Positions 1 to 8,389 of a stretch of 64,000 nucleotides of DNA are shown one piece after another. Origin of the DNA: Algibacter pectinivorans (GTDB lineage: Bacteria; Bacteroidota; Bacteroidia; Flavobacteriales; Flavobacteriaceae); contig NZ_FOMI01000006.1 of NCBI RefSeq assembly GCF_900112595.1, forward strand, positions 47,010 through 111,009, in the 5' to 3' direction. The translations under genes and the position numbers were made by a program. The notes beneath the pieces are model-generated. The model had not been told where the DNA came from, ran no database searches, and worked only from the letters and a program-made list of their open reading frames with translations. Position 1 is the first letter of the stretch. Every line of letters begins with the position of its first letter.

Positions 1-240
1 GCTTTTTCTTCGGCTTCTTTTTGTTTTTGAAGTTCTAGTTTTCGTTTAGCTTCAAGTGCTGCTTTTTCTTCCGCTTCTTTTTGCTTTTGAAGTTCTAGTT
101 GTCTTTTAGCTTCAAGTGCAGCTTTTTCTTCAGCTTCTTTTTGTTTTTGAAGTTCTAGTTGTCTTTTAGCTTCAAGTGCTTCTTTTGCAGCTACTTCTTT
201 TTGTCTTTGAATTTCTAATAGTTGTCTCTTAGCTTCTTCG
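1..240. repeat. 60-bp tandem repeats in a coding region
   Basis: Bases 1-60, 61-120 and 121-180 are near-identical 60-bp units differing at only a few positions. 181-240 is a degenerate fourth unit. On the minus strand each unit encodes 20 residues of the form EAKRxLELQKQKEAEEKAAL. The array runs into the window edge, so its true copy number is unknown. Confidence 0.9.
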
Positions 241-785
241 TCAGCTCTCGCCTTTGCTTCTTGTTGCTTTAAAAGCTCATGTTGCCTTTTTGCTTCTTGA
301 GCTGCTTTAGCTATAGAGTCGTTTCGTTTATTTTCCTGGATTTTTCTTTGCTTAATTTCTTCAATTTTGGCAATGGAATCCAAACGTCTTTGTTCAATTT
401 GTTCTAATTTCTCTTGAGCTTCTCTTATAAAAGCTTGCGATTTTTCTTGTCTCTGCTTTCGTTCCTGAATGGCTTTTTCACGTTGTTTTTCTTCATGATC
501 AAAGTATAAATCCATCATTTGTTCGTTAACAAATAGGTATTGGTCTTTTACAAAACCAACAAAATCTTTATACTTTACTTTATAGGTAAAGTTGCCTAAA
601 AAAGCAGTTACTGTACATTTTTGGTTTTCACTAAATTCGGCTATAATCTCAGAACCGTTAGTTTCTGACTGATAAAGTTTGCCATCTTGGGCGAATTTTG
701 TTGAAATACTAGCTTCTTCTTGACCGAAAATCTGTATAGTGAAGCTAACAAATAGTAGTAGCGATAGGTATAAATACTTAACCAT
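1..785 (-). CDS. Secreted coiled-coil protein with tandem 20-aa repeats (partial)
   Basis: An open frame starts at ATG 785 and stays open to the window edge, so the C-terminus is missing. The first ~22 residues are a signal peptide (MVKYLYLSLLLFVSF..., cleavage near FGQ). About 80 residues follow with alternating strand-like segments and repeated K/Y/F-D motifs, which could be an SH3-like domain; that is a guess from composition. From about residue 90 on the chain is almost entirely E, K, Q, R, A and L with heptad spacing, so a long coiled coil is expected. The last 60 residues visible are three near-identical 20-residue units read from a 60-bp DNA repeat (1-180). Probable periplasmic or envelope protein; function not recognised. 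Confidence 0.75.
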   Translation of the reverse strand, partial: MVKYLYLSLLLFVSFTIQIFGQEEASISTKFAQDGKLYQSETNGSEIIAEFSENQKCTVTAFLGNFTYKVKYKDFVGFVKDQYLFVNEQMMDLYFDHEEKQREKAIQERKQRQEKSQAFIREAQEKLEQIEQRRLDSIAKIEEIKQRKIQENKRNDSIAKAAQEAKRQHELLKQQEAKARADEEAKRQLLEIQRQKEVAAKEALEAKRQLELQKQKEAEEKAALEAKRQLELQKQKEAEEKAALEAKRKLELQKQKEAEEK

Positions 786-1487
786 AGGGAGGGTTTAGAT
801 TTGTGGGATAATTATTAATTTGATGTAAAAGTACTGCATGATTTTAGAAAAAAGCAAAAATTAAGCCAAAATGCAGTTTTTAACTATTAACCTAATGCAT
901 TTTTGGTTATATAGGCTCTCCAGCCAATAATAGCTAGTTGGAATTTTGTTGCTTTTGTTATATCTAATTTATTTTTAGAATAGCTTGGTAGGATAATTTT
1001 ATTAAGCTTGGCTAAAATTTGAAATACTTGCTTCTTCACTTTTTTATCATTTAAAATACAAAAATAGTAAAACTTATTCTAGACTAAGTTTTACGTTGTA
1101 TTGGTTTAAATAATTGAAACAATATAGATAATTATATCAATTAATAGTTTGGCAAGTGTAATCATGTTTTAGCGTTTTAAAAGTTAGTAAATAGGGTTAT
1201 TTATTTCAATGTTTTTTGAAGATATAGGTTTTGCCTTATGTTAACCAAAGCATTTTAGTAAAAACAATGAATTTAAATGCTAATTTGTAAGTTAAATGAT
1301 GGTTTTGGTTTTAATATTTAAGTGACGCCCTTCATATTTGTTTTATAATGATATGTGTAACATGGTATATAGTTATAATTTGTAATAAATATACAAGGTT
1401 TTTGCGCTAAATTTTAAATATGTAGAGGCATTTGATTATAAATTTATGTAGTTTTTTGGTTTTCGTCTTTTTTCAACTTACATCACT
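786..1487. other. AT-rich non-coding stretch
   Basis: About 700 bp between the coiled-coil gene and the blaR1-like pseudogene terminator. It is very AT-rich with no convincing open frame, no tRNA-like T-loop and no strong hairpin. It probably contains the promoter of the gene at 785, but no clear TAnnTTTG element could be assigned. Confidence 0.5.
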
Positions 1488-1489
1488 AA

Positions 1490-1518
1490 AAAAAAGACAC
1501 TCATTTTTGGGTGCCTTA
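1490..1518 (-). terminator. Intrinsic terminator after the blaR1-like gene
   Basis: On the minus strand GGCACCC, a short A-rich loop and GAGTGTC pair with one wobble and one mismatch, followed by a run of eight T. It sits just past the stop codon at 1544. Confidence 0.65.
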
Positions 1519-1543
1519 AAGTTGTGTTTCAATTTGGTTTTAT

Positions 1544-2631
1544 TTACTTCTTGGTCGTTATTTCTATAACGCCGTGTTTTCCTTTATCGCCGTACTTTTC
1601 AAAAGCTTTTTCATTTTTTAAAACATTTACCGCTTCAATAGTTTCCGGATTTATGGATTTTATGGTGTTATTAGGTACTTCTTTACCATCTAAATACACT
1701 AGGGGATCACTATTACTAGCAGTATCATTTGCATTACTAGCTGTTTTTCTAATACTTGTTTGATACTCCTGAGTTTCCGGTTTTGTGGCCTCTTTGGAGG
1801 AGCAAGCTATTAAAAATAGTGCTAATAAAGGAAGTACCAAGGTGTGCTTTAATAAATTGACTTTTTTTGATTTTGATTTGTGTAACATAACGATTCGTTT
1901 TTTAATTAATGAATTATAAAAATTATTGCTAAACTGCATTTGATGATGTGCAAGTGTTGTTTTAAGTAAGGTGCTTTGATAGCTTTTAGGATCAAATGTG
2001 TTTTGGGTTTTAAAATCGGCTATAAACTCTAAGTTTTGTTTGAGATCTTTATTGTAAAACCAAATTACGGGGTTAAACCAAAGCGCAATGCATGCTAGTT
2101 GCCCAATTAACACATCTAAGGTGTGTTTTTGATTGGCGTGGATTTTTTCATGCGTAATTATTTGTTGTAACTCCGTTTTATTAAAACTATTAGGATTTAA
2201 AACTATATAATTAAAAAAGGAGAATGGTGATATGTTATGAGTGGTTTCTACAAATGTGAAGGGGCCTGTTCTAGAACTTTTGTTTTTTAATAATTGAAAA
2301 TAATGATGCTAATTGCATTAAAAACCTGCTAAAGAAAAAGAGGACAAAGAGGACACCAAAAAAATAGATGGGCATCACAATTGATGTCATGTTAAATGTA
2401 TTTGATGCTATGGCTGTATTAATGGTTTGTTGGTTAATAAAATTAGGTAGGTGTATGGGGGTGTTTTCTGTAAAAACAGGAATAGCTAAAAGTGGAAGTA
2501 TAAATGATGTAAGCAAACCAATTAGTAAAAACCATCTATTAGATTCAAAAAAAGGTATCGCGTTGTAAAAAGAGTTTGTAGCACAGATAAAAAATTAGGG
2601 AAATGGCGCTGGCTTTTATTAGATATTCCAT
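1544..2631 (-). pseudogene. BlaR1-type M56 sensor peptidase, two frameshifts
   Basis: Translation from ATG 2631, two bases after the blaI stop, gives a membrane N-terminus. It hits a premature stop just after the 7-T tract at 2545-2551; dropping one T restores ...RDTFFESNRWFLLIG.... A second +1 shift is needed at the A6 tract near 2288-2293 to continue into TGPFTFVETTHNISPFSFFNYIV and the zinc motif HEKIHA. The remaining frame (from about 2113) contains LWFNPVIWFYNKDLKQNLEFIAD, another transmembrane segment, and a C-terminal region (LVYLDGKEVP...GVIEITTK) resembling a TonB-receptor plug, as found on many Bacteroidota M56 proteins. Intact, it would be a membrane antirepressor protease that senses a cell-wall or antibiotic signal and inactivates BlaI. 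Both lesions lie in homopolymers, so assembly error is an alternative to a true pseudogene. Confidence 0.8.
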
Positions 2632-2633
2632 GG

Positions 2634-2993
2634 CTAATTGTTTTTTTCAATGAGTTCAATAATTTCCTTAAGTTCGGCTACGCTTATTTTTTCTTCCTTG
2701 GCAAAAAACGAGACCATGTTTTTATAGGAGTTATTAAAATAATTGTTAATAGCAGTATTCATGAACTTTTTTCTGTATTCTTCTTTAGATACAATAGGGT
2801 AGTATTGGTGTGTTTTGCCATAGGCGAGATATGAAACATACCCTTTGTCTTCTAGATTTCTAATTATTGTAGACAGGGTATTATAATGTGGTTTGTCTTC
2901 CTTAATTTCAGCTAGCACGTCTTTAACAAAGGCCTTTTCGAGTCGCCATAAAATATGCATGATTTCCTCTTCTTTGTTTGTTAGTTTTTCCAT
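2634..2993 (-). CDS. BlaI/MecI-family transcriptional repressor
   Basis: A 119-aa protein of the usual BlaI size. An N-terminal winged helix (residues ~1-75: LTNKEEEIMHILWRLEKAFVKDVL, then YNTLSTIIRNLEDKGYVSY) precedes a C-terminal dimerisation region. BlaI repressors bind dyads in their own promoter and are removed when the partner BlaR1 protease is activated. The stop codon lies two bases before the start of the blaR1-like gene, giving the standard operon order. Two perfect dyads sit just upstream at 3033-3078, overlapping a -7 promoter element. With the sensor gene apparently broken, the repressor may be locked in the bound state. No beta-lactamase gene is nearby, so the regulated output is unknown. 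Confidence 0.9.
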   Translation of the reverse strand: MEKLTNKEEEIMHILWRLEKAFVKDVLAEIKEDKPHYNTLSTIIRNLEDKGYVSYLAYGKTHQYYPIVSKEEYRKKFMNTAINNYFNNSYKNMVSFFAKEEKISVAELKEIIELIEKNN

Positions 2994-3023
2994 GGTAGCA
3001 ACGTGTTAATTATCAGTATGAGA

Positions 3024-3078
3024 CAAATATATAACTATTTTTATAGTTGTAAAACTAAATTAATAGTTATTTAACTAT
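3024..3078 (-). promoter_or_regulatory. Promoter with two BlaI-type operator dyads
   Basis: On the minus strand TATATTTG (3031-3024) matches the Bacteroidota -7 consensus TAnnTTTG. Directly upstream are two perfect inverted repeats, AACTAT-TTTT-ATAGTT (3033-3048) and ATAGTT-ATTT-AACTAT (3063-3078), spaced 30 bp centre to centre. The first lies where RNA polymerase would contact DNA. Seen directly; binding by BlaI is inferred from position. Confidence 0.75.
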
Positions 3079-3168
3079 AATTTAAGTTTTCATTGTTAAC
3101 TTAAAAATCGCAATTCAAAAATCGAAAATCGTAATTTCTTATATTATCTTCGTAAAAAAATATTGTTT

Positions 3169-4119
3169 ATGAGTATTCTTTGGGTTATCCTTGGTTTTGT
3201 TTTGTTAGTGGTAGGAGGCGAGTTTTTGGTAAGAGCTTCAGTGGCCTTATCATTTAAATTTAACATCTCGAAAATGGTAATTGGTATGACGGTGGTTTCG
3301 TTTGCCACTTCTGCTCCCGAATTATTAGTAAGCTTACAGGCAGCGCTTTCTGGATCGCCCGCTATTGCAATAAATAATGTTGTAGGGTCCAATATAGCTA
3401 ACATTGGTTTAGTTTTAGGAATTACGGCTATGGTTGGAGCTATTGCAGTAGATAAGTCGTTTTACAAGCTTAATTGGCCTGTAATGATGGTGTTTTCAAT
3501 ACTGTTGTATTATTTTTTAAAGAACGATAATGTGTTATCTGCCATAGAAGGTGGTATTTTATTTGCAGGACTTATTGTCTTTTTGGTTTACCTTATTAAG
3601 AGTGCCAAAAAAGATGTGGTTGTAGAAGAAGTTGATGATGCTTTATCTACAGTTTCAAACTTTAAAATAGGTTTATGGCTATTAATAGGAGCATCAGCGC
3701 TTTATTTTGGCAGTGAATGGCTTGTATTTGGGGCAAAAGATATTGCTACGTCTGTTGGTGTTAGCGAAGCTGTAATAGGTGTGTCTTTAATAGCTATAGG
3801 TACAAGTGTGCCAGAGTTAGCGGCATCGGTTATTGCGGCGGCAAAGCAAGAGAAAGCTATTTCGTTGGGGAATTTAATTGGGTCTAATATATTTAATATT
3901 GCATCTGTACTTGGTTTAACGGCTATGGTAAAACCTATTCCGGTTACAGAACCACAAATATTATCGAGCGATATTTTTTGGATGCTTGGTTTTTCGGCAG
4001 TATTAATACCGCTTATATTTTTACCTAAACGTTTGCAGATAAGTAGACTAAAAGGATTCTTTTTAGTAATTTGTTATGGTGTATTTATGTTTTTGGTGTT
4101 TACACAAGGCAAGCTCTAG
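3169..4119 (+). CDS. CaCA-family sodium:calcium antiporter (YrbG-like)
   Basis: About 316 aa with ten or so hydrophobic segments in two homologous halves. Each half has the alpha-repeat signature of Ca2+/cation antiporters: GMTVVSFATSAPELLVS near residues 40-56 and GVSLIAIGTSVPELAAS near residues 200-216, both with the key acidic residue in PEL. Such inner-membrane proteins exchange Na+ (sometimes K+) for Ca2+. ATG 3169 is preferred; an in-frame TTG two codons upstream is possible. It is transcribed away from the blaI promoter, separated by a 170-bp shared regulatory region, and ends in a region holding a dispersed repeat. Confidence 0.9.
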   Translation: MSILWVILGFVLLVVGGEFLVRASVALSFKFNISKMVIGMTVVSFATSAPELLVSLQAALSGSPAIAINNVVGSNIANIGLVLGITAMVGAIAVDKSFYKLNWPVMMVFSILLYYFLKNDNVLSAIEGGILFAGLIVFLVYLIKSAKKDVVVEEVDDALSTVSNFKIGLWLLIGASALYFGSEWLVFGAKDIATSVGVSEAVIGVSLIAIGTSVPELAASVIAAAKQEKAISLGNLIGSNIFNIASVLGLTAMVKPIPVTEPQILSSDIFWMLGFSAVLIPLIFLPKRLQISRLKGFFLVICYGVFMFLVFTQGKL

Positions 4120-4316
4120 AATTAAAAAATCAATTTCAATTTACATCTTTTTAATCCGGTTGTGGTTGTTTACGATTTATCGTTGTAATTAATTATGTTG
4201 TTTTATATATAAGGTTTATAGAGCGTTGATATAATTTCAGATTTTAATGGCATTAAACTAGGCTCTTCCAAAATTACAAAACTTTTAATCCAGTACCCTC
4301 AAGTTATTAAACAAGG

Positions 4317-4427
4317 CCGCGTTAGGGATTGAATGGCATGTTTGAGCTCCCTGACTTTTTAGGAAGGAGCGAGTAGTAAAAGTCCGAACCTAGTGGTAAT
4401 GTGCCTTCCGGCAGGCAGACGCCAAAA
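4317..4427 (-). repeat. Dispersed intergenic repeat, copy A
   Basis: Reverse-complement copy of the element that ends in ATCCCTAACGCGG. Read on the minus strand it begins near TTTTGGCGTCTGCCTGCCGG and contains ACTACTCGCTCCTTC and GGGAGCTCAAAC, a subtype shared with copy F at 53618. It lies between two convergent genes; the remaining bases of this 417-bp gap hold only a terminator. Confidence 0.8.
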
Positions 4428-4471
4428 TTTTAATATATTAGGTGTTACATTCGATATATTTTTAAATGAAA

Positions 4472-4510
4472 ACAAAAAAAACGCCAACAAATAAATGTTG
4501 GCGTTTTTTG
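4472..4510 (-). terminator. Terminator of the GSII gene
   Basis: Perfect 8-bp stem ACGCCAAC / GTTGGCGT (4481-4488 and 4497-4504) with an 8-nt loop and A/T runs on both sides, so it can work in both directions. It is 27 bp beyond the GSII stop. Confidence 0.85.
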
Positions 4511-4536
4511 TATGAACAAAACTGAATCTAAAATAA

Positions 4537-5559
4537 TTATATTTTAGCAGATTTAACAGTTTTAATAATTCTTCCTGCAATTTTGTAAGGATCTCCGTTA
4601 GATGCTGGTCTTCTATCTTCTAACCAACCTTTCCAACCTTTCTCAACTGTAATAATTGGAATACGAATTGAAGCACCTCTATCTGAAACTCCATAAGAGA
4701 AATCTGTAATAGCTGCAGTTTCGTGTAATCCTGTTAAACGTTGGTCGTTAAACTCACCGTAAACAGCAATATGTTCTTTTACTACAGGACGGAAAGCTTC
4801 ACAAATAGCTTCGTAAGTTTCTTTAGAACCACAAGTTCTTAAAACTTCGTTTGAGAAGTTTGCGTGCATACCAGAACCATTCCAATCCATATCTTTACCT
4901 AATGGTTTTGGGTGGTACTCAATATAGTATCCGTATTTTTCAGTTAAACGATCTAGTAAATATCTAGCAATCCAAATTTCGTCTCCCGCTTTTTTAGCGC
5001 CTTTTGCAAATAATTGGAATTCCCATTGTCCAGAAGCAACCTCTTGGTTAATACCTTCAAAGTTTAAGCCAGCTTCGATACATAAATCTGCGTGCTCTTC
5101 AACCAAATCTCTTCCGTGTGTGTTTTTACCACCAACAGAACAGTAGTACATACCTTGTGGTGCAGGATATCCTCCAATTGGGAATCCTAAAGGTAATTGC
5201 GTTTTAGTATCCATGATAAAATACTCTTGCTCAAAACCAAACCAGAAATCATTATCATCATCATCAATAGTAGCTCTTCCATTAGAAACGTGAGGCGTAC
5301 CATCTGCATTCATAACTTCAGTCATAACTAAGTAACCGTTGATTCTGTCTGGATCTGGGTAAATAGCTACAGGAACTAATAAACAATCAGAAGAACCTCC
5401 TTCAGCTTGTCTTGTTGACGAACCATCAAAAGACCAGTTTCCTATTTCTTCTAAAGTTCCTTGAAAGTTTTCATGCTCTTCAACCTTGGTTTTACTTCTT
5501 AAATTCTGTGTTGGGAAGTAACCATCCAACCAAAGATATTCTAATTTAATTTTTGCCAT
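4537..5559 (-). CDS. glnII: Glutamine synthetase, type II (beta-Grasp)
   Basis: This 340-aa protein has the short GSII architecture: a beta-Grasp domain at residues ~1-90 and a catalytic domain to the end. Visible family motifs are NWSFDGSSTRQAEG, FWFGFEQEYFIMD (metal-binding Glu), NQEVASGQWEFQ, GSGMHANFS and RGASIRIP. It makes glutamine from glutamate, ammonia and ATP in the cytoplasm. GSII is the eukaryote-like form, also found in rhizobia, actinomycetes and Bacteroidota. The gene is divergent from a GSIII gene across 257 bp, so ammonia assimilation is probably balanced between two non-homologous-length enzymes from one control region. It ends with a clear terminator. Confidence 0.95.
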   Translation of the reverse strand: MAKIKLEYLWLDGYFPTQNLRSKTKVEEHENFQGTLEEIGNWSFDGSSTRQAEGGSSDCLLVPVAIYPDPDRINGYLVMTEVMNADGTPHVSNGRATIDDDDNDFWFGFEQEYFIMDTKTQLPLGFPIGGYPAPQGMYYCSVGGKNTHGRDLVEEHADLCIEAGLNFEGINQEVASGQWEFQLFAKGAKKAGDEIWIARYLLDRLTEKYGYYIEYHPKPLGKDMDWNGSGMHANFSNEVLRTCGSKETYEAICEAFRPVVKEHIAVYGEFNDQRLTGLHETAAITDFSYGVSDRGASIRIPIITVEKGWKGWLEDRRPASNGDPYKIAGRIIKTVKSAKI

Positions 5560-5783
5560 AATGAATATTTTATAATATGAGATATTGATATTAATATCAC
5601 AAATATATATTTTTATATTTTTACTTCATATTTATAGGGGGTATTTTAATAAATTGATGACTTATTTTTATTTATACCCTATTAAATTCAGCTTTATTTT
5701 AAAAAAAGATAATTTTTTAATTAAAATACTGAAAAAAGCTTAAAAGTTATTTTTAGAGGTAAGGTTTTTACCCACAACCTGTT

Positions 5784-5791
5784 TATTTTTG
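5784..5791 (+). promoter_or_regulatory. -7 promoter element for the GSIII gene
   Basis: TATTTTTG fits the TAnnTTTG consensus and lies 26 bp upstream of the GSIII start codon. The -33 element is not clear. The rest of the 257-bp divergent region is AT-rich with no obvious dyad. Confidence 0.5.
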
Positions 5792-5816
5792 TCTAACATT
5801 TTAAATTACTATACTA

Positions 5817-8003
5817 ATGTCTACATTAAGATTTCATGCTATAAAAGAGTCGCTTAAAATTAAACCTGTTTTGGTTGAAGAAAAAGAGCGTCGATCGGAT
5901 TTATTTGGGAAAAATGTGTTTAATGAAAACGCTATGCGCCATTATTTAACAAAGGACGCATTTAAAGGCGTTATGAATGCCATTAGGTATGGTAAAAAAA
6001 TTGACAGAAATATTGCAGATCAAGTAGCCTCGTCCATGAAAGATTGGGCCTTAACAAAAGGTGTTACGCATTATACACACTGGTTTCAGCCCTTAACGGG
6101 AACAACGGCAGAAAAGCACGATGCCTTTTTTGAAACAATCGGCGATGGCATTGCGGTAGAGAAATTTGGAGGTTCGCAATTGGTGCAACAAGAACCAGAT
6201 GCATCTAGTTTTCCTAATGGTGGTATTAGAAATACGTTCGAGGCTAGAGGTTATACGGCATGGGATCCAACCTCGCCAGCATTTATTTATGGTACAACAC
6301 TTTGTATACCAACTATTTTTGTGGCTTATACTGGTGAAGCTTTGGATTATAAAACACCGTTGCTAAGGGCCTTAAATGCAGTTGACAATGCAGCTACTGC
6401 GGTTTGTAAATATTTTGATAAAAACGTTAAAAAAGTAAGCTCATCTTTAGGTTGGGAGCAGGAGTATTTTTTAATTGATAAATTAATGGCTGCCAGTAGA
6501 CCAGATATAGCATTAACAGGTCGTACAATGCTCGGGCATTCGGCAGCAAAAGGGCAGCAGTTAGACGACCATTATTTTGGGTCCATACCTACACGCGCAC
6601 TAAATTTTATGCGCGAGCTAGAAACCGAGTGTATGCTTTTAGGAATTCCTGTAAAAACGAGGCATAACGAGGTGGCACCAAATCAGTTTGAGTTGGCGCC
6701 TATTTATGAGGAAGCTAATTTGGCTGTCGATCATAATTCCTTGTTAATGGATATTATGGGGCGTATAGCCGCTCGCCATAATTTTAAAGTATTATTACAC
6801 GAAAAACCTTTTGCAGGTGTAAATGGTTCAGGGAAACATAATAACTGGTCCTTATCTACCGATACCGGTGTAAATTTATTAGCACCAGGAAAGACCCCAA
6901 TGAGTAACCTGCAATTTTTAGCCTTTTTTATTAACACTATAAAAGCGGTACATACACACGAGGCCTTGTTAAGAGCAGCCATAGCATCGGCTAGTAACGA
7001 TCACAGACTTGGGGCAAACGAGGCGCCACCAGCTATTATTTCAGTTTTTATTGGCGAGCAGCTAACTAAGGTTTTAGAAGAGCTAGAAGGCGTTACCAAA
7101 GGAAAACTATCGCCTAAAGAGAAAACCGAACTTAAACTAAATGTAGTAGGTAAGATACCCGATGTTTTATTGGATAATACCGACAGAAATCGTACATCGC
7201 CTTTCGCATTTACGGGTAATAAATTCGAATTTAGAGCTGTAGGTTCGTTGGCTAATTGTGGTAATCCTATGACGGTTTTAAATACCATAGTAGCCAAACA
7301 GCTTAAAGATTTTAAGATAGAGGTAGATGCCCTTATCGATAAAAAAGATTTAAAAAAGGACGAAGCTGTGTTTAATGTATTAAGAGAATATATAAAATCG
7401 TGTCGCCCTATTTTGTTTGAAGGTAACGGTTATGGTGCCGAGTGGGAAAAGGAAGCTAAAAAACGCGGATTAAGTAATAACCGAAACACGCCAGAAGCCT
7501 TAAAAGCAAGAGTGTCCAAAGCATCCATTGCCTTATTTGAAGAAATGCAGGTAATGAGTAAAATAGAAACCGAAGCCCGCTACGAAATTGAGGTTGAGGC
7601 CTACATTATGCACATACAAATAGAAAGTCGCGTTTTGGGCGATATTGCACGAAACCACATTGTGCCAACAGCGGTAAAATATCAAAATATTCTAGTTGAA
7701 AACGTTCGTGGTTTAAAGGAGATTTTCGAAGAAAAATACAACAGTGTCTCTAAGGAGCAAATAAACCTTATAGAAGATATATCGAGCCATATAGAGGGGA
7801 TAAATGTTAATGTAAATAAAATGATTGACGCCCGAAAAGCAGCCAATGCCTTAAAAGATATAGAAAAGAAAGCAGATGCGTATTGCCATAAAGTAAAGCC
7901 TTTGTTCGATGATATTCGTTACCATTGCGACAAACTAGAATTGTTAGTAGATGACGAGATTTGGCCACTAACCAAGTACCGCGAAATGCTTTTTACAAGG
8001 TAG
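5817..8003 (+). CDS. glnN: Glutamine synthetase, type III
   Basis: At 728 aa this matches the long GSIII class of Bacteroidota and cyanobacteria. The N-terminal GSIII-specific region runs to about residue 200 (FGKNVFNENAMRHYL, THYTHWFQPLTGTTAEKHDAF). The catalytic core follows: LGWEQEYFLID with metal ligands, RHNEVAPNQFELAPI, GSGKHNNWS for ATP/glutamate binding, and NRTSPFAFTGNKFEFR. The C-terminal ~170 residues are helical. It forms glutamine and acts as a dodecamer in known members. It is divergent from glnII and probably shares nitrogen regulation with it. Full length with no anomalies. Confidence 0.95.
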   Translation: MSTLRFHAIKESLKIKPVLVEEKERRSDLFGKNVFNENAMRHYLTKDAFKGVMNAIRYGKKIDRNIADQVASSMKDWALTKGVTHYTHWFQPLTGTTAEKHDAFFETIGDGIAVEKFGGSQLVQQEPDASSFPNGGIRNTFEARGYTAWDPTSPAFIYGTTLCIPTIFVAYTGEALDYKTPLLRALNAVDNAATAVCKYFDKNVKKVSSSLGWEQEYFLIDKLMAASRPDIALTGRTMLGHSAAKGQQLDDHYFGSIPTRALNFMRELETECMLLGIPVKTRHNEVAPNQFELAPIYEEANLAVDHNSLLMDIMGRIAARHNFKVLLHEKPFAGVNGSGKHNNWSLSTDTGVNLLAPGKTPMSNLQFLAFFINTIKAVHTHEALLRAAIASASNDHRLGANEAPPAIISVFIGEQLTKVLEELEGVTKGKLSPKEKTELKLNVVGKIPDVLLDNTDRNRTSPFAFTGNKFEFRAVGSLANCGNPMTVLNTIVAKQLKDFKIEVDALIDKKDLKKDEAVFNVLREYIKSCRPILFEGNGYGAEWEKEAKKRGLSNNRNTPEALKARVSKASIALFEEMQVMSKIETEARYEIEVEAYIMHIQIESRVLGDIARNHIVPTAVKYQNILVENVRGLKEIFEEKYNSVSKEQINLIEDISSHIEGINVNVNKMIDARKAANALKDIEKKADAYCHKVKPLFDDIRYHCDKLELLVDDEIWPLTKYREMLFTR

Positions 8004-8035
8004 TTTGTTGTTACTTGGAGATGTATCGAAAAGTT

Positions 8036-8210
8036 GGACGCCTGCCTGCCGGAAGGCAGGTTGCCCGAAAAGGGTCTGGCTTTTCACTATATCTTTTTTT
8101 AATGGTGTAGCCAGCACAAAGTACGTGCCTATCTTTTAAATTAAAGCCATAAATAAAGGCCATGTTTGTTAGTTTAAAAAAAGGATGCCGTTTCAATCAC
8201 TAACGCGGGT
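8036..8210 (+). repeat. Dispersed intergenic repeat, copy B (split)
   Basis: The left part (8036-8100) has the palindrome CCTGCCTGCCGGAAGGCAGG and GGGTCTGGCTTTTCACTA. The right end is TCAATCACTAACGCGGGT (8193-8210). The middle is replaced by ~85 bp of unrelated AT-rich sequence, so this is the longest and most diverged copy. A short open frame on the minus strand here is an artefact. The rest of the 386-bp gap (8211-8364) has no feature apart from the purM promoter. Confidence 0.7.
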
Positions 8211-8364
8211 ATGTTTAGTAGTTTTTGTTAATTTTAATTCTATTCTCGGTCTTTTGTTCATGTTTTATTTCTTGTAAATAAAGTGTTTTCTTAATGGTTT
8301 AAAACCCGTTAATAAAACCTGTTTCATATTTCAATTAATGCCTGTTATTTTTAAAATATTACTT

Positions 8365-8372
8365 TACTTTTG
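8365..8372 (+). promoter_or_regulatory. -7 promoter element for purM
   Basis: TACTTTTG matches TAnnTTTG and lies 18 bp before the purM start, leaving a very short leader. Confidence 0.5.
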
Positions 8373-8389
8373 CAACACAATACAACATT

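Noticed and set aside
8011-8196. 61-codon open frame on the minus strand
   Set aside because: It reads through dispersed repeat copy B and its inserted sequence, with no ribosome site or family match.
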